This document shows positions 28,595-37,270 of a DNA stretch of 64,000 bases, in pieces. Position 1 is the stretch's first letter; every line of letters starts with the position of its first letter. The DNA is taken from contig DGQF01000037.1 of assembly GCA_002389675.1 (NCBI GenBank), forward strand, positions 38,545-102,544, given 5' to 3'. This DNA is from Gammaproteobacteria bacterium UBA4421 (GTDB lineage: Bacteria; Pseudomonadota; Gammaproteobacteria; Pseudomonadales; Azotimanducaceae). The position numbers and the translations under genes are program-made. The notes under the pieces were generated by a model, which did no database searches, had not been told where the DNA came from, and saw only the letters and a list, made by a program, of their open reading frames with translations.

Positions 28595-30289
28595 TTACAT
28601 CCTATTGGGCACGTCGATGCCCAATAACGCTAATCCGGCTTTGAGGGTGCATCCGGTCTGGTGGGCGAGCACCAGTCTCCTTTCGCGTATCTCGCCTGCA
28701 CTGGATAAGATCGGACACAGCTCATAAAAGCGGGTGAATTGCGTGGCCAAGACATAAAGGTAGTTGCATAGAAGGTGTGGGTAACCTTCTGTGCTGACGG
28801 CACGTAACGTATCGTTGAAGGCCGCGATCGACACGGCCAGCAAGCGTTCAGGTTCGTCTACCGCCACGGTTTGTTTGGGTAAAGCTTCCGCGTCAATGCC
28901 GCCTTTAGTGAACACACTTTGTATGCGGGTATAGGCGTATTGCAGATAGGGGGCGGTATTGCCTTCAAAGCTGATCATCTGATCCCAGTCAAACAGATAA
29001 TCGCTTGTGCGATTTTTAGAAAGGTCTGCGTATTTGACGGCACCGATGCCGATTATTCGACTCAGGGTTTGGATCTCTTGTGGATCCAGCTGTGAATTTT
29101 TTTCTTTAATTAATTGGGCCGCGCGCAGCTCCGCTTCATCGAGAAGTTCGGTTAATTTTACAACACTGCCGGCCCTAGTTTTAAAGGGTTTACCATCAGC
29201 GCCCAACATGGCACCAAAGGGCATATGTTCGAGTTGCGCACTGCTGCGGTTAAACCCGGCTTCTGCCGATACAGCAAAAATTTGTTTGAAATGCAGGGCC
29301 TGGCGTGCGTCGGTAAAATACAGTATTCGATCGGCGTTTAAGGTTCCCGTGCGGTATCGAATGGCAGCCAGATCGGTGGTGGCATAGAGATAGCCGCCAT
29401 CAGACTTTTGCACAATTACGGGCAGGATTTCACCTTTTTTAGTCTTGAACTGTGACAGGAAAACACATTGAGCACCGTCAGATACGACCAGCAGGCCTTG
29501 AGCTTCCAGATCCTCGATCACGGCCGGTAAGTCGTGGTTGTAGGTCGATTCTCCCTGAGTATGTTCCGGCGTAAGCGTGACGTTCAAACGCTGGTAGATG
29601 CTTTGGCAATGGGACATGGAAATGTCGATGAAGTGTGCCCAAGCTTCGCGTGTGTCTGGGTCTCCCGCCTGTAAGGCCACCACGGCCTGCCGGCTGCGGT
29701 TTGCGAAGTCTTGATCCTGATCAAACTGTGTTTTTGATTGTCGATAAAAAGATTCGAGGTCCGCAAGGGTTTGTGAACTGGCGCCACTGTCGTTGAGATA
29801 CGTCACCAGCATGCCGAACTGTGTACCCCAGTCACCGACGTGATTCTGACGGATGACTTGGTGCCCTTGAGCCTCTAAAACTCGGGCCATGCAATCACCG
29901 ATGATTGTGCTGCGCAGATGGCCAACATGCATTTCTTTTGCGAGGTTTGGCGCAGAGTAATCGACAACAACGGTTTGGCTGGTTGCGGCTTGGTCGATCT
30001 GCGCGGCATTGACCGTTGCCAGATACGCAGGCGCTAATCTAATATTGAGAAACCCCGGTCCAGCGACCTCGACACTGCTGGCAATGTCTGCGATGGATAA
30101 TTTTTCCAGCAGGTAACCCGCCAAGTCGCGGGGGTTTTTTCCTGCTCGCTTTGCGGCAGACATCACTCCGTTGGCTTGATAGTCGCCATGCTCCGGCCTG
30201 CTAGAGACCTGCACCATAGCGCTACCTGCCAGTTCTTGTTGCGCGAATGCGGCTTCAATGCGCTGACTTAACGTTTCTTTAATGTGCAT
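28595..30289 (-). CDS. argS: Arginyl-tRNA synthetase
   Basis: Charges tRNA-Arg. The 564-residue class I enzyme has the N-terminal Add-1 domain (about 1-100), the HIGH-like HVGH at 121-124, and a C-terminal anticodon-binding domain (about 445-564) ending with the family signature region GLALLGIDVPNRM. As in most arginyl enzymes no canonical KMSKS is present. It is 9 bases downstream of the cold-shock protein gene on the same strand. Confidence 0.96.
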   Translation of the reverse strand: MHIKETLSQRIEAAFAQQELAGSAMVQVSSRPEHGDYQANGVMSAAKRAGKNPRDLAGYLLEKLSIADIASSVEVAGPGFLNIRLAPAYLATVNAAQIDQAATSQTVVVDYSAPNLAKEMHVGHLRSTIIGDCMARVLEAQGHQVIRQNHVGDWGTQFGMLVTYLNDSGASSQTLADLESFYRQSKTQFDQDQDFANRSRQAVVALQAGDPDTREAWAHFIDISMSHCQSIYQRLNVTLTPEHTQGESTYNHDLPAVIEDLEAQGLLVVSDGAQCVFLSQFKTKKGEILPVIVQKSDGGYLYATTDLAAIRYRTGTLNADRILYFTDARQALHFKQIFAVSAEAGFNRSSAQLEHMPFGAMLGADGKPFKTRAGSVVKLTELLDEAELRAAQLIKEKNSQLDPQEIQTLSRIIGIGAVKYADLSKNRTSDYLFDWDQMISFEGNTAPYLQYAYTRIQSVFTKGGIDAEALPKQTVAVDEPERLLAVSIAAFNDTLRAVSTEGYPHLLCNYLYVLATQFTRFYELCPILSSAGEIRERRLVLAHQTGCTLKAGLALLGIDVPNRM

Positions 30290-30298
30290 AGTGGACCG

Positions 30299-30871
30299 TC
30301 AATCGATGCCTTTGACACCCTCTGCCTGATCGCCCTTCTCAAGCTCGGTAACCGTGAACGTGACTTTTTGGCCATCGCGCAGTACCGGTCTTTGTCGGTT
30401 GTCATGGGTTATGATGGAGCGTTGGTGGACAAAAACCTCGTCTCCGTTTTCGCGCACGATGAAGCCGTAGCCTTTGGAGCGATTGAACCATTTAACGGTG
30501 CCTTCTTCTTCAGGTCCGGTGTTGGCTGCTTCTGATTTACCCGAGTTGCCTCTTGATCGGCCACGACCTTCGCCATCGTTGGCTTTTGATCCATTTTTTC
30601 CAGAGGACGCCCGTTTGTTGTCTCGAGCTTTCGAGTTGTCCGGTTGGCGTCGCTGCGTGGCTTTTTGCGGACGGCCCTGACCTCGAGGCTTGGGCGCTGA
30701 GTTCACTTGGCCCTGCCGCAGTCGGGCATTGAACAATCCGTTGATCAATAGGGCGACGAAGGTGATTGCAAGCAGAGCTATCTCGCTGTCGGGCCAGACA
30801 TACTGTGATGTTGCGGTAACCAGAGCGGCAAGGAGGAGTGCACTTGCCGATGCGATGAGAAGAGTTGGCAT
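30299..30871 (-). CDS. Membrane-anchored cold-shock-domain protein
   Basis: A 190-residue protein with two hydrophobic helices at the N-terminus (about 3-21 and 31-48), then a very basic Gly/Ser/Lys/Arg-rich linker (about 50-120) and a CspA-type cold-shock domain (about 124-188). The RNA-binding RNP1 KGYGFI and RNP2 EVFVHQ motifs are intact. It would place an RNA- or single-stranded-DNA-binding domain at the cytoplasmic face of the inner membrane. It lies upstream of argS on the same strand, probably in one operon. Confidence 0.85.
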   Translation of the reverse strand: MPTLLIASASALLLAALVTATSQYVWPDSEIALLAITFVALLINGLFNARLRQGQVNSAPKPRGQGRPQKATQRRQPDNSKARDNKRASSGKNGSKANDGEGRGRSRGNSGKSEAANTGPEEEGTVKWFNRSKGYGFIVRENGDEVFVHQRSIITHDNRQRPVLRDGQKVTFTVTELEKGDQAEGVKGID

Positions 30872-30961
30872 GATGGTGTCTTATGCGTTGGAAAGCCGCG
30901 CATTCTACATCAAATCTGCTGGTTTGGTGTCAGGCTATTTTTCTCTGCGGGCATGTTGGCA

Positions 30962-31543
30962 TTAAAGACGAGTAACGCTGATGATGACAACAGGCTCTTC
31001 TGGAACTGCCGCCATACCGTTTTTCAGGTGTGTGTCCACAAGCTCTATGGCCTCGACAACGTCCATGCCTGATATCACTCGCCCAAAGACCGTATATCCC
31101 GCGTTGCCGCCGCGGGCGTCGAGATTGCTGTTGTTTTGTACGTTGATGAAAAACTGAGAGTTGGCTGAATCGGGATCAGCACGTCTTGCCATGGCGATGG
31201 TCCCCCGAGAATTTCGCACGCCGTTGAAGGATTCATTGCGGACGTTTTCTGGTGCAGGTTTATATTCCAGCGCTGGAGTATAACCGCCGCCCTGAATCAT
31301 GAAATTGGCGATGACGCGGTGGAAAATGAGCCCGTCGTAGAACTGGTTATCAACGAGTTTTAAGAAGTTTTCGACGGTTCGCGGCGCCATTTTTTCAAGC
31401 AGCTCAATTTCGATTGTGCCCAAGTCGGTGACCATGGCGACCCGAGGATTGGCTGCGTGAGCTGTGCTGAGCGTTAACGAGAGCATCAGCGCTAAAGCCG
31501 CTATTTGTGCCCAGTTTAACAATTTTGAAGAGAACAATTTCAT
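30962..31543 (-). CDS. Periplasmic peptidyl-prolyl cis-trans isomerase (cyclophilin)
   Basis: A 193-residue cyclophilin with a signal peptide (hydrophobic 10-26, cut after AHA near 30). The catalytic arginine lies in FHRVIANFMIQGG, and MARRADPDSANSQFFIN matches PpiA/PpiB. The export signal makes it PpiA-like in location. It assists proline isomerisation during folding of envelope proteins. It is flanked upstream by pdxJ (92 bases) and downstream by the cold-shock gene (about 90 bases). Confidence 0.92.
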   Translation of the reverse strand: MKLFSSKLLNWAQIAALALMLSLTLSTAHAANPRVAMVTDLGTIEIELLEKMAPRTVENFLKLVDNQFYDGLIFHRVIANFMIQGGGYTPALEYKPAPENVRNESFNGVRNSRGTIAMARRADPDSANSQFFINVQNNSNLDARGGNAGYTVFGRVISGMDVVEAIELVDTHLKNGMAAVPEEPVVIISVTRL

Positions 31544-31635
31544 GGTGAGCGCCTCGCGTTAATAAGGAAGATCTTAGCCCAAAGCAGATCAGATGCAAAA
31601 GGCTGTATTGGTGATTGTGCAACACTGCACTGCGA

Positions 31636-32406
31636 TCATTTGGTGAGTACCTTGACGTATTCTTTCACCGCTGTTGCTAGTCCCCTTTCTAGGGCATCGC
31701 TGATCAGAGCGTGTCCAATTGAAACCTCTTGCACTGTGGTGAAGCTGAGAAATGCGGGAAGATTTTGCAGGTCCAGATCATGGCCTGCGTTGACTCCTAA
31801 CCCGATCTTTGTTGCAAACTCAGCAGCGTGTTGATAGGTCCGCAAACTGGTCTGCGTGGCTTGGTGATCGGCGCCGTAGCTCCAAAATAATTGCGCGAAT
31901 GGCCCCGTATACAGCTCGATGCGATCGGCGCCATGTGCTTTAGCCTGCTCAATTTGACCAAGGTCAGGATCCATAAATAGGCTCACCCGGGCCCCGTGGC
32001 TTTGATAATGAGCAATACGTTCAGCCAGTTCCGTGTCGAACCGGCTGAGATCAAAGCCGTGATCAGAGGTCAGCTGGTCGTTGCTGTCGGGAACCAGCGT
32101 GGCCTGAGCTGGCTGATGGGATTCGACGAAGGCATCAAAGCCTGGATATCCCTGTGCATCGGCCGCAGCCATTGGGTTTCCCTCGATATTGAACTCTATT
32201 TCAGGATGCTTATTGGCCAACAGAACGGCTAAATCATGAACATCGCGGGGGTTGATGTGGCGTTGATCTGGTCGCGGATGCACGGTGATACCCTTGGCGC
32301 CAGATTGAATGGCGATGCTGGCCGCTTCGACGACGCTAGGCCGATGTCCGCCGCGTGAGTTTCGCACCCAGGCAATCTTGTTCAGGTTCACGCTCAGTAC
32401 AGTCAT
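31636..32406 (-). CDS. pdxJ: Pyridoxine 5'-phosphate synthase, Bacteroidetes-like subtype
   Basis: Condenses 1-deoxyxylulose 5-phosphate with 3-amino-2-oxopropyl phosphate to form pyridoxine 5'-phosphate. The 256-residue TIM barrel begins LSVNLNKIAWVRNSRGG, where the usual gammaproteobacterial protein reads LGVNIDHVATLRQARG. ITVHPRPDQRHI, FNIEGNP, LVPDSNDQLTSD, DRIELYTGPFA and NAGHDL all follow the Bacteroidetes form. The proteobacterial His and Glu positions are conserved. It is 4 bases downstream of the SH3 protein gene. The partner pdxA is not in the window; in E. coli pdxJ follows recO, which is absent here too. Confidence 0.93.
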   Translation of the reverse strand: MTVLSVNLNKIAWVRNSRGGHRPSVVEAASIAIQSGAKGITVHPRPDQRHINPRDVHDLAVLLANKHPEIEFNIEGNPMAAADAQGYPGFDAFVESHQPAQATLVPDSNDQLTSDHGFDLSRFDTELAERIAHYQSHGARVSLFMDPDLGQIEQAKAHGADRIELYTGPFAQLFWSYGADHQATQTSLRTYQHAAEFATKIGLGVNAGHDLDLQNLPAFLSFTTVQEVSIGHALISDALERGLATAVKEYVKVLTK

Positions 32407-32410
32407 TTTT

Positions 32411-33085
32411 TCAGCTCCAGGCGCTGCGCTGAGGGCGCGCTTTGATAAGGGCGCCGGTGATTAATCCCAGAAGCAGCAACGCGCCGCCAATCATGAACAT
32501 TTGATTTTCTGTATTGTCTGAAAGTCGTGCGTGACTTTCCGATAAATCGTCCAGTTCCTCCCTCAGGCGGGCGTTGATTTCGGTGAGTGTGAGATTGTTC
32601 TTGTTGATATCCAGTGTGTTAGCGGAAATCCGTTTAATCTCGGCGAGCTCAATCTCTAAAGCGTCAATCTTTGCCTTATTTTCGATGAGTCGTTCTTCCT
32701 GTTGCAGACTGCGTTGCGAGAGGGTGTCGATTTCTGTGTTGGCCTCCCGAAGTGCTTTATTGGCTTTTTTCAGGTCATCTGCGGTGCTCAACAGGCGAAT
32801 CCTTGCGATGGGTTGCTCGACGAGGTATTGGGTTCGCAGCCACCCCTGTCGGTTGTCAGAGGTCATGACTTCGCTGAACCCGCTTGCTTGGTCGGTATTG
32901 AGAATGTCTAACTGTGTGCCGCTGGGCAGGCCTTTATGAATAATACGATATTCGGCAGAGGGGCCGCTGCGCAAAGGCACCCGCAACTCGTCAGAGATAT
33001 AGGCGGCTTGCACCGTTGATGCCAACAGACTGGCGAGTCCAAGCAGCAGAATATTTGCATGGTTTATGTGGCATTTAAGGATCAT
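32411..33085 (-). CDS. TIGR04211-type SH3 and coiled-coil membrane protein
   Basis: The 224-residue protein has a signal peptide or signal anchor (about 8-27), a bacterial SH3 domain (about 30-95, VPLRSGPSAEY to GWLRTQYL), a heptad-rich coiled coil (about 98-195) and a C-terminal transmembrane helix (about 197-214) ending in a basic tail. This is the layout of the YgiM/TIGR04211 family, of unknown exact function in the periplasm. It is directly upstream of pdxJ and follows yciB by 21 bases on the same strand. Confidence 0.85.
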   Translation of the reverse strand: MILKCHINHANILLLGLASLLASTVQAAYISDELRVPLRSGPSAEYRIIHKGLPSGTQLDILNTDQASGFSEVMTSDNRQGWLRTQYLVEQPIARIRLLSTADDLKKANKALREANTEIDTLSQRSLQQEERLIENKAKIDALEIELAEIKRISANTLDINKNNLTLTEINARLREELDDLSESHARLSDNTENQMFMIGGALLLLGLITGALIKARPQRSAWS

Positions 33086-33106
33086 CAGTAGTGACTCTTT
33101 TCGGGT

Positions 33107-33697
33107 TTAATCAGACTTATGGATGTCGGCAGGATCTTTATCCTGCGGGTTAGGCAGATTAGCTTCGCTCAACAAACCGCAACGATAAAGGTAGGTGAAG
33201 GTGCACACCAGTAAAAACAGGTTGATCACCAACATGCCCGCAAATTTAAAAGTGACCCAAGTTTCCATAGAGTAGGAATATGCGACCCATAGGTTGAGCC
33301 CGCCCAGGGCAAAAAAGCTCAAGGCCCAAGCATAGGTGAGGACGAACCAGTTGTGGTCCGGCAGGACCATCGCGCTAGCTAACAATTTTTTCAGCAAAAA
33401 TATTCGTCCGATTGCGTGGGCGCCCACAAGCGACAGCCCCAACAGCCAGTTAACAATTGTTGGCTTCCACTGGATAAATTTTTCATCGCGTAAGATCAGG
33501 GTCATGCCGCCTAAAATGATGCTGGCCCAGAACGTGATTTTAAGTTCGTTGCCTATGGGTTTTTTCAACAACCAGTATGCGACAACCTGTATAGTCACGC
33601 CTGCCATCAGGACACTGGTGGCTAAGAAGACGTCCTTGGTGATAAAAAAAACGATGACAAATGCCAATACGGCGATGTAATCCAAAAAGTTTTGCAT
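33107..33697 (-). CDS. yciB: Inner membrane septation protein A (YciB family)
   Basis: A 196-residue inner-membrane protein with five or six helices, beginning MQNFLDYIAVLAFV and containing the conserved QWKPTIVNW segment. YciB affects cell-envelope synthesis and septation through interaction with elongation and division proteins. The frame extends to 33751, but the family starts at MQNFLDY, so ATG 33697 is used. It is upstream of the SH3 and pdxJ genes and diverges from yciO. Confidence 0.93.
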   Translation of the reverse strand: MQNFLDYIAVLAFVIVFFITKDVFLATSVLMAGVTIQVVAYWLLKKPIGNELKITFWASIILGGMTLILRDEKFIQWKPTIVNWLLGLSLVGAHAIGRIFLLKKLLASAMVLPDHNWFVLTYAWALSFFALGGLNLWVAYSYSMETWVTFKFAGMLVINLFLLVCTFTYLYRCGLLSEANLPNPQDKDPADIHKSD

Positions 33698-33830
33698 TGG
33701 GGCGTGCGTCCTGTTTGTGTTGCAGTTGAGGCATCGGGTGCGAGTAATCATCCGCAGGGCAACGATGATAGAAGATTCATGCGGTTGGTGTAACTAATGT
33801 GACACAACCACAGGTAGGCAGGAAAGACAC

Positions 33831-34448
33831 TTGAGCCAAATATTGGAGGTTCATCCGCAAAATCCTCAGCGCCGCTTGGTGCAAATTGCAGCGGATACGT
33901 TGCGGGCAGGTGGGCTGGTGGTTTACCCCAGTGACACAACCTACGCGCTGGCCTGTCATATTGGGGATAAGCGCGCGTTGGAGCGGATTATTGCGTTGCG
34001 TCAATTATCGAAGCATCATCAGTTTACACTAGCGTGCCGAGATTTAAGTGATCTAGGGACGTACGCGCGTGTCGACAATACAAATTACCGGTTGTTGAAA
34101 AGGGCAACCCCGGGGCCATTTACATTTATTTTGCCGGCCACCAAAGAAGTGCCGAAACGACTGGTGCACAGTAAACGGCGGACAATTGGCATTCGGGTGC
34201 CTGATCACGCGGTGGCGCAACTATTGCTTGAGTTGATGAATGAACCAATTATGACGACAACACTGCGTTTGCCGCTCGGTGAGTACCCGTTATCGCAGGC
34301 GTATGACATCCACGAGATGTTGGGACGTCAGGTAGATGTGATCCTCGATGGAGGTGCTTGTTCTCTGGAGGTGTCGACAGTGGTGGACTTAACGTCATCA
34401 AATCCCGAAATAATGCGACAAGGGCTTGGCGACTTAGATGCAATATAG
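33831..34448 (+). CDS. yciO: YciO, Sua5/YrdC-family protein
   Basis: The 205-residue YrdC-fold protein matches E. coli YciO throughout: YPSDTTYALAC, RQLSKHHQFTL, GPFTFILPATKEVPKR and TIGIRVPDH. The family includes threonylcarbamoyl-AMP synthases for tRNA t6A, but YciO itself is usually a weak or non-complementing paralogue. The start is TTG 33831 with AGGAAAG upstream, giving the expected MSQILEVHP N-terminus. It heads a plus-strand block with trpS, scpA, scpB and rluB, as in Pseudomonas. Confidence 0.9.
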   Translation: MSQILEVHPQNPQRRLVQIAADTLRAGGLVVYPSDTTYALACHIGDKRALERIIALRQLSKHHQFTLACRDLSDLGTYARVDNTNYRLLKRATPGPFTFILPATKEVPKRLVHSKRRTIGIRVPDHAVAQLLLELMNEPIMTTTLRLPLGEYPLSQAYDIHEMLGRQVDVILDGGACSLEVSTVVDLTSSNPEIMRQGLGDLDAI

Positions 34449-34498
34449 CGCGTGTGCACCGTATACTGTGCAGTTCATTTCAATTTTAGGGCGCTCGA

Positions 34499-35713
34499 TT
34501 GAGCAGTAACGACTCCAGCCAGAGGGTTCTCTCTGGCATGCGTCCCACCGGGCGTCTACATTTGGGCCATTTACATGGCGTTTTGAAAAACTGGGTGCAG
34601 TTGCAGAACGAGTACGAATGTTTCTTTTTTGTGGCGGATTACCATGCATTGACTACGCAATACGATGCCTCCGAGAACATCGAGCAATTCACGTATGATA
34701 CGGTGGTCGATTGGTTGGCGGCGGGGATTAATCCTGGCAATGCGACGCTGTTTGTGCAAAGCAGGGTGCCTGAGCATGCAGAATTACATTTGATGCTTTC
34801 GATGATTACGCCGATGAGTTGGCTTGAGCGCGTGCCGAGTTACAAAGATCAACAACAGAAGCTGAATGATAAAGATCTGTCGACCTACGGCTTCTTAGGT
34901 TATCCGCTGCTTCAAGCCGCAGACATTTTGATCTATCGGGCTGGATGTGTTCCGGTGGGTGCGGATCAGGTGGCACATGTTGAGCTCACGCGCGAGGTGG
35001 CTCGGCGCTTTAACCACATATACGGGCGAGAGGTTGGCTTTGAGAATCAGGCCGAAGCTGCGATTAAGAAAATGAGCAAGAAAGCGGGCAGGCTATACCG
35101 TAACCTGCGTAAAGCCTATCTTGAACAAGGTGATGGCCAAGCGTTGGAGCGTGCGCGCGCGTTATTGGGCGAACAGCAAAATTTATCGGTGGGTGACCGT
35201 GAACGCTTATTTGGCTACCTTGAAGGGGGCGGGCGTATCATTCTCCCCGAGCCGCAGTCACTGTTGACAAAGACCGCCAAGATGCCCGGGTTGGACGGTG
35301 AAAAAATGTCCAAGTCCTACAATAACTTTATTTCGCTGCGTGAAGCACCGGCCAGCGTCGAAGAGAAAGTTCGCACTATGCAGACCGATCCGGCGCGTGT
35401 TCGCCTAACTGATCCGGGCGATCCGTCGAATTGTCCGGTTTTTGCGCTGCATGAAGTTTACTCAGATGACGCAGTTCGCGACTGGGCTACGCAGGGTTGT
35501 CAGACCGCGGGTATTGGTTGCGTCGACTGTAAAAAGCCATTGATTGATGCAATTAATGCGGAGCAAAGTATTTATCGCCAGAGAGCGGCGCAGTTTGAAG
35601 AGGACCCAGATTTAGTTAATGCGATTTTGCAGGAAGGGTCGGAGAAAGCGCGGACCATAGCGCGTGAAACTATGGAAGACGTGAAAGACGCGGTGGGTAT
35701 ATTGCACCGCTAG
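34499..35713 (+). CDS. trpS: Tryptophanyl-tRNA synthetase
   Basis: Charges tRNA-Trp. The class I signature HLGH lies at 21-24 and KMSKS near residue 270. The 404-residue protein is longer than the E. coli enzyme (334) because of an insertion of about 70 residues (around 175-245, rich in charged residues), the form known from Pseudomonas. The start is TTG 34499, giving MSSNDSSQRV. It lies between yciO and scpA. Confidence 0.95.
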   Translation: MSSNDSSQRVLSGMRPTGRLHLGHLHGVLKNWVQLQNEYECFFFVADYHALTTQYDASENIEQFTYDTVVDWLAAGINPGNATLFVQSRVPEHAELHLMLSMITPMSWLERVPSYKDQQQKLNDKDLSTYGFLGYPLLQAADILIYRAGCVPVGADQVAHVELTREVARRFNHIYGREVGFENQAEAAIKKMSKKAGRLYRNLRKAYLEQGDGQALERARALLGEQQNLSVGDRERLFGYLEGGGRIILPEPQSLLTKTAKMPGLDGEKMSKSYNNFISLREAPASVEEKVRTMQTDPARVRLTDPGDPSNCPVFALHEVYSDDAVRDWATQGCQTAGIGCVDCKKPLIDAINAEQSIYRQRAAQFEEDPDLVNAILQEGSEKARTIARETMEDVKDAVGILHR

Positions 35714-35747
35714 CGCTGGCGAGTCTTGTTTTACAAGAGGTAACTGT

Positions 35748-36635
35748 ATGGCCCCAACGACGATTGAACCCTCTGTTCGGCTCGAGCAAGCGCGGCTGAG
35801 CGACCACAATACAGTAGCGGTTGTTGCTGGCGAAGCTTTAAGCGAGGTGCCTAAAGATCTGTATATTCCGCCGGAAGCACTGGAGGTTTTTTTAGAAACC
35901 TTTGAGGGGCCGCTGGATCTGTTGCTGTACCTTATCCGCCGACAAAATTTAGATATTCTGAATATCAAAGTTGCTGATATCACTCAGCAATACATGCGCT
36001 ATATTGATTTGATGCACGCGCTGCAATTGGAACTTGCAGGTGAGTATTTGCTGATGGCGGCGATGCTGGCTGAAATCAAGTCTCGCATGCTTTTGCCGCG
36101 CCCGGAGTCTGCAGAGGATGAAGAGAGTGATCCGCGTGCTGAGCTTGTGCGCCGGCTGCAGGCGTACGAGCAAATAAAAACAGCCGCTGAGCGGGTGGAT
36201 AATCTGCCGCGCCTGGAGAGAGATCTCTTTCGGGTTGCTGCTGGCAAACCGGAGCGGGTGCGCGAGCAGGCCGATCCTGACGTTGACCTCAAAGAGCTAC
36301 TCTTGGCCTTGTCCTCGGTTTTGCGGCGCGCTGATATGTTTGCGAAGCATGAGGTGCAATCCGAGCAGCTTTCAGTGCGTGAGCGCATGAGTGATGTCCT
36401 GGCGCTGGTTGGGGCGCAAGCGGATTTTCTGTTATTTCAGAGTTTTTTTAAGGCGGAAGAAGGGCGTAAGGGCGTGATTGTGACCTTCTTGGCGATGATG
36501 GAGTTGGTGCGAGAATCGATGATTGAATTTGTTCAGAGCGAGCCTTATGCGCCAATTTACCTTCGCGCGGCAACACGGGTGGCAGATCACGCGCCGGTGT
36601 TTGACGTGCACTATGGTGGTGAGGAGGACACGTAG
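35748..36635 (+). CDS. scpA: Segregation and condensation protein A
   Basis: Kleisin subunit of the Smc-ScpAB condensin, linking the two SMC heads. The 295-residue protein has an N-terminal extension of about 40 residues, then the kleisin start FEGPLDLLLYLIRRQNLDI and the C-terminal winged-helix region. Start ATG 35748 follows AAGAGGTAACTGT. Its stop is directly adjacent to the scpB start, so the two are translated together. Confidence 0.95.
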   Translation: MAPTTIEPSVRLEQARLSDHNTVAVVAGEALSEVPKDLYIPPEALEVFLETFEGPLDLLLYLIRRQNLDILNIKVADITQQYMRYIDLMHALQLELAGEYLLMAAMLAEIKSRMLLPRPESAEDEESDPRAELVRRLQAYEQIKTAAERVDNLPRLERDLFRVAAGKPERVREQADPDVDLKELLLALSSVLRRADMFAKHEVQSEQLSVRERMSDVLALVGAQADFLLFQSFFKAEEGRKGVIVTFLAMMELVRESMIEFVQSEPYAPIYLRAATRVADHAPVFDVHYGGEEDT

Positions 36636-37256
36636 ATGGAAGCTGATGAGATACGCCAAATCGTGGAGGCCGCTTTGTTGGCCTCAGATGGCCCGTTGAC
36701 CGTGGCCGGCCTAATGAAACTGTTTGCGGAAGGCGAACTTGACGAAGGGGCGCCTGCGGAGCAAATCCGTGCGGCCCTGCGGTACCTTGAAGAAGAGTCA
36801 GAGCATCGCGGTGTTGAACTTAAAAAGGTCGCGTCTGGTTACCGCTATCAAGTCCGACAGAGCCTGAGCGTATGGGTGCGCAGGTTGTGGGATGAAAAGC
36901 CGCCCCGCTATTCGCGTGCGTTATTGGAAACGCTCGCCTTGATTGCATATAAGCAGCCGGTGACGCGCGGTGATATAGAACAGGTGCGCGGTGTGAGCGT
37001 GGGTCAAAATATCATGCGTACCTTGATTGAGCGGGAGTGGATTCGTGTGGTTGGACAAAGAGAAGTTCCCGGTCGTCCGTCGATGTACGGAACAACCCGC
37101 GCGTTTCTAGACTATTTCAATCTTAAAAGCTTAGATGAATTGCCGCCGTTGGCGGAAATTCGTGCTCTGATAGAGCCGGCTTTGGTGGTGGACGAGGTGC
37201 CGGTGGAAAATGACCCAGCGACGCCAGCGGATCCGCATCCCTCTTTTACCCCTTAG
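36636..37256 (+). CDS. scpB: Segregation and condensation protein B
   Basis: A 206-residue condensin subunit with two winged-helix domains that dimerises and binds ScpA. EAALLASDGPLTVAGL and LALIAYKQPVTRGDIEQVRGV are the family signatures, and the tail is acidic and proline-rich. It begins in the base after the scpA stop and is followed by rluB 14 bases later. Confidence 0.94.
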   Translation: MEADEIRQIVEAALLASDGPLTVAGLMKLFAEGELDEGAPAEQIRAALRYLEEESEHRGVELKKVASGYRYQVRQSLSVWVRRLWDEKPPRYSRALLETLALIAYKQPVTRGDIEQVRGVSVGQNIMRTLIEREWIRVVGQREVPGRPSMYGTTRAFLDYFNLKSLDELPPLAEIRALIEPALVVDEVPVENDPATPADPHPSFTP

Positions 37257-37270
37257 GTGAGGAATTTTTA

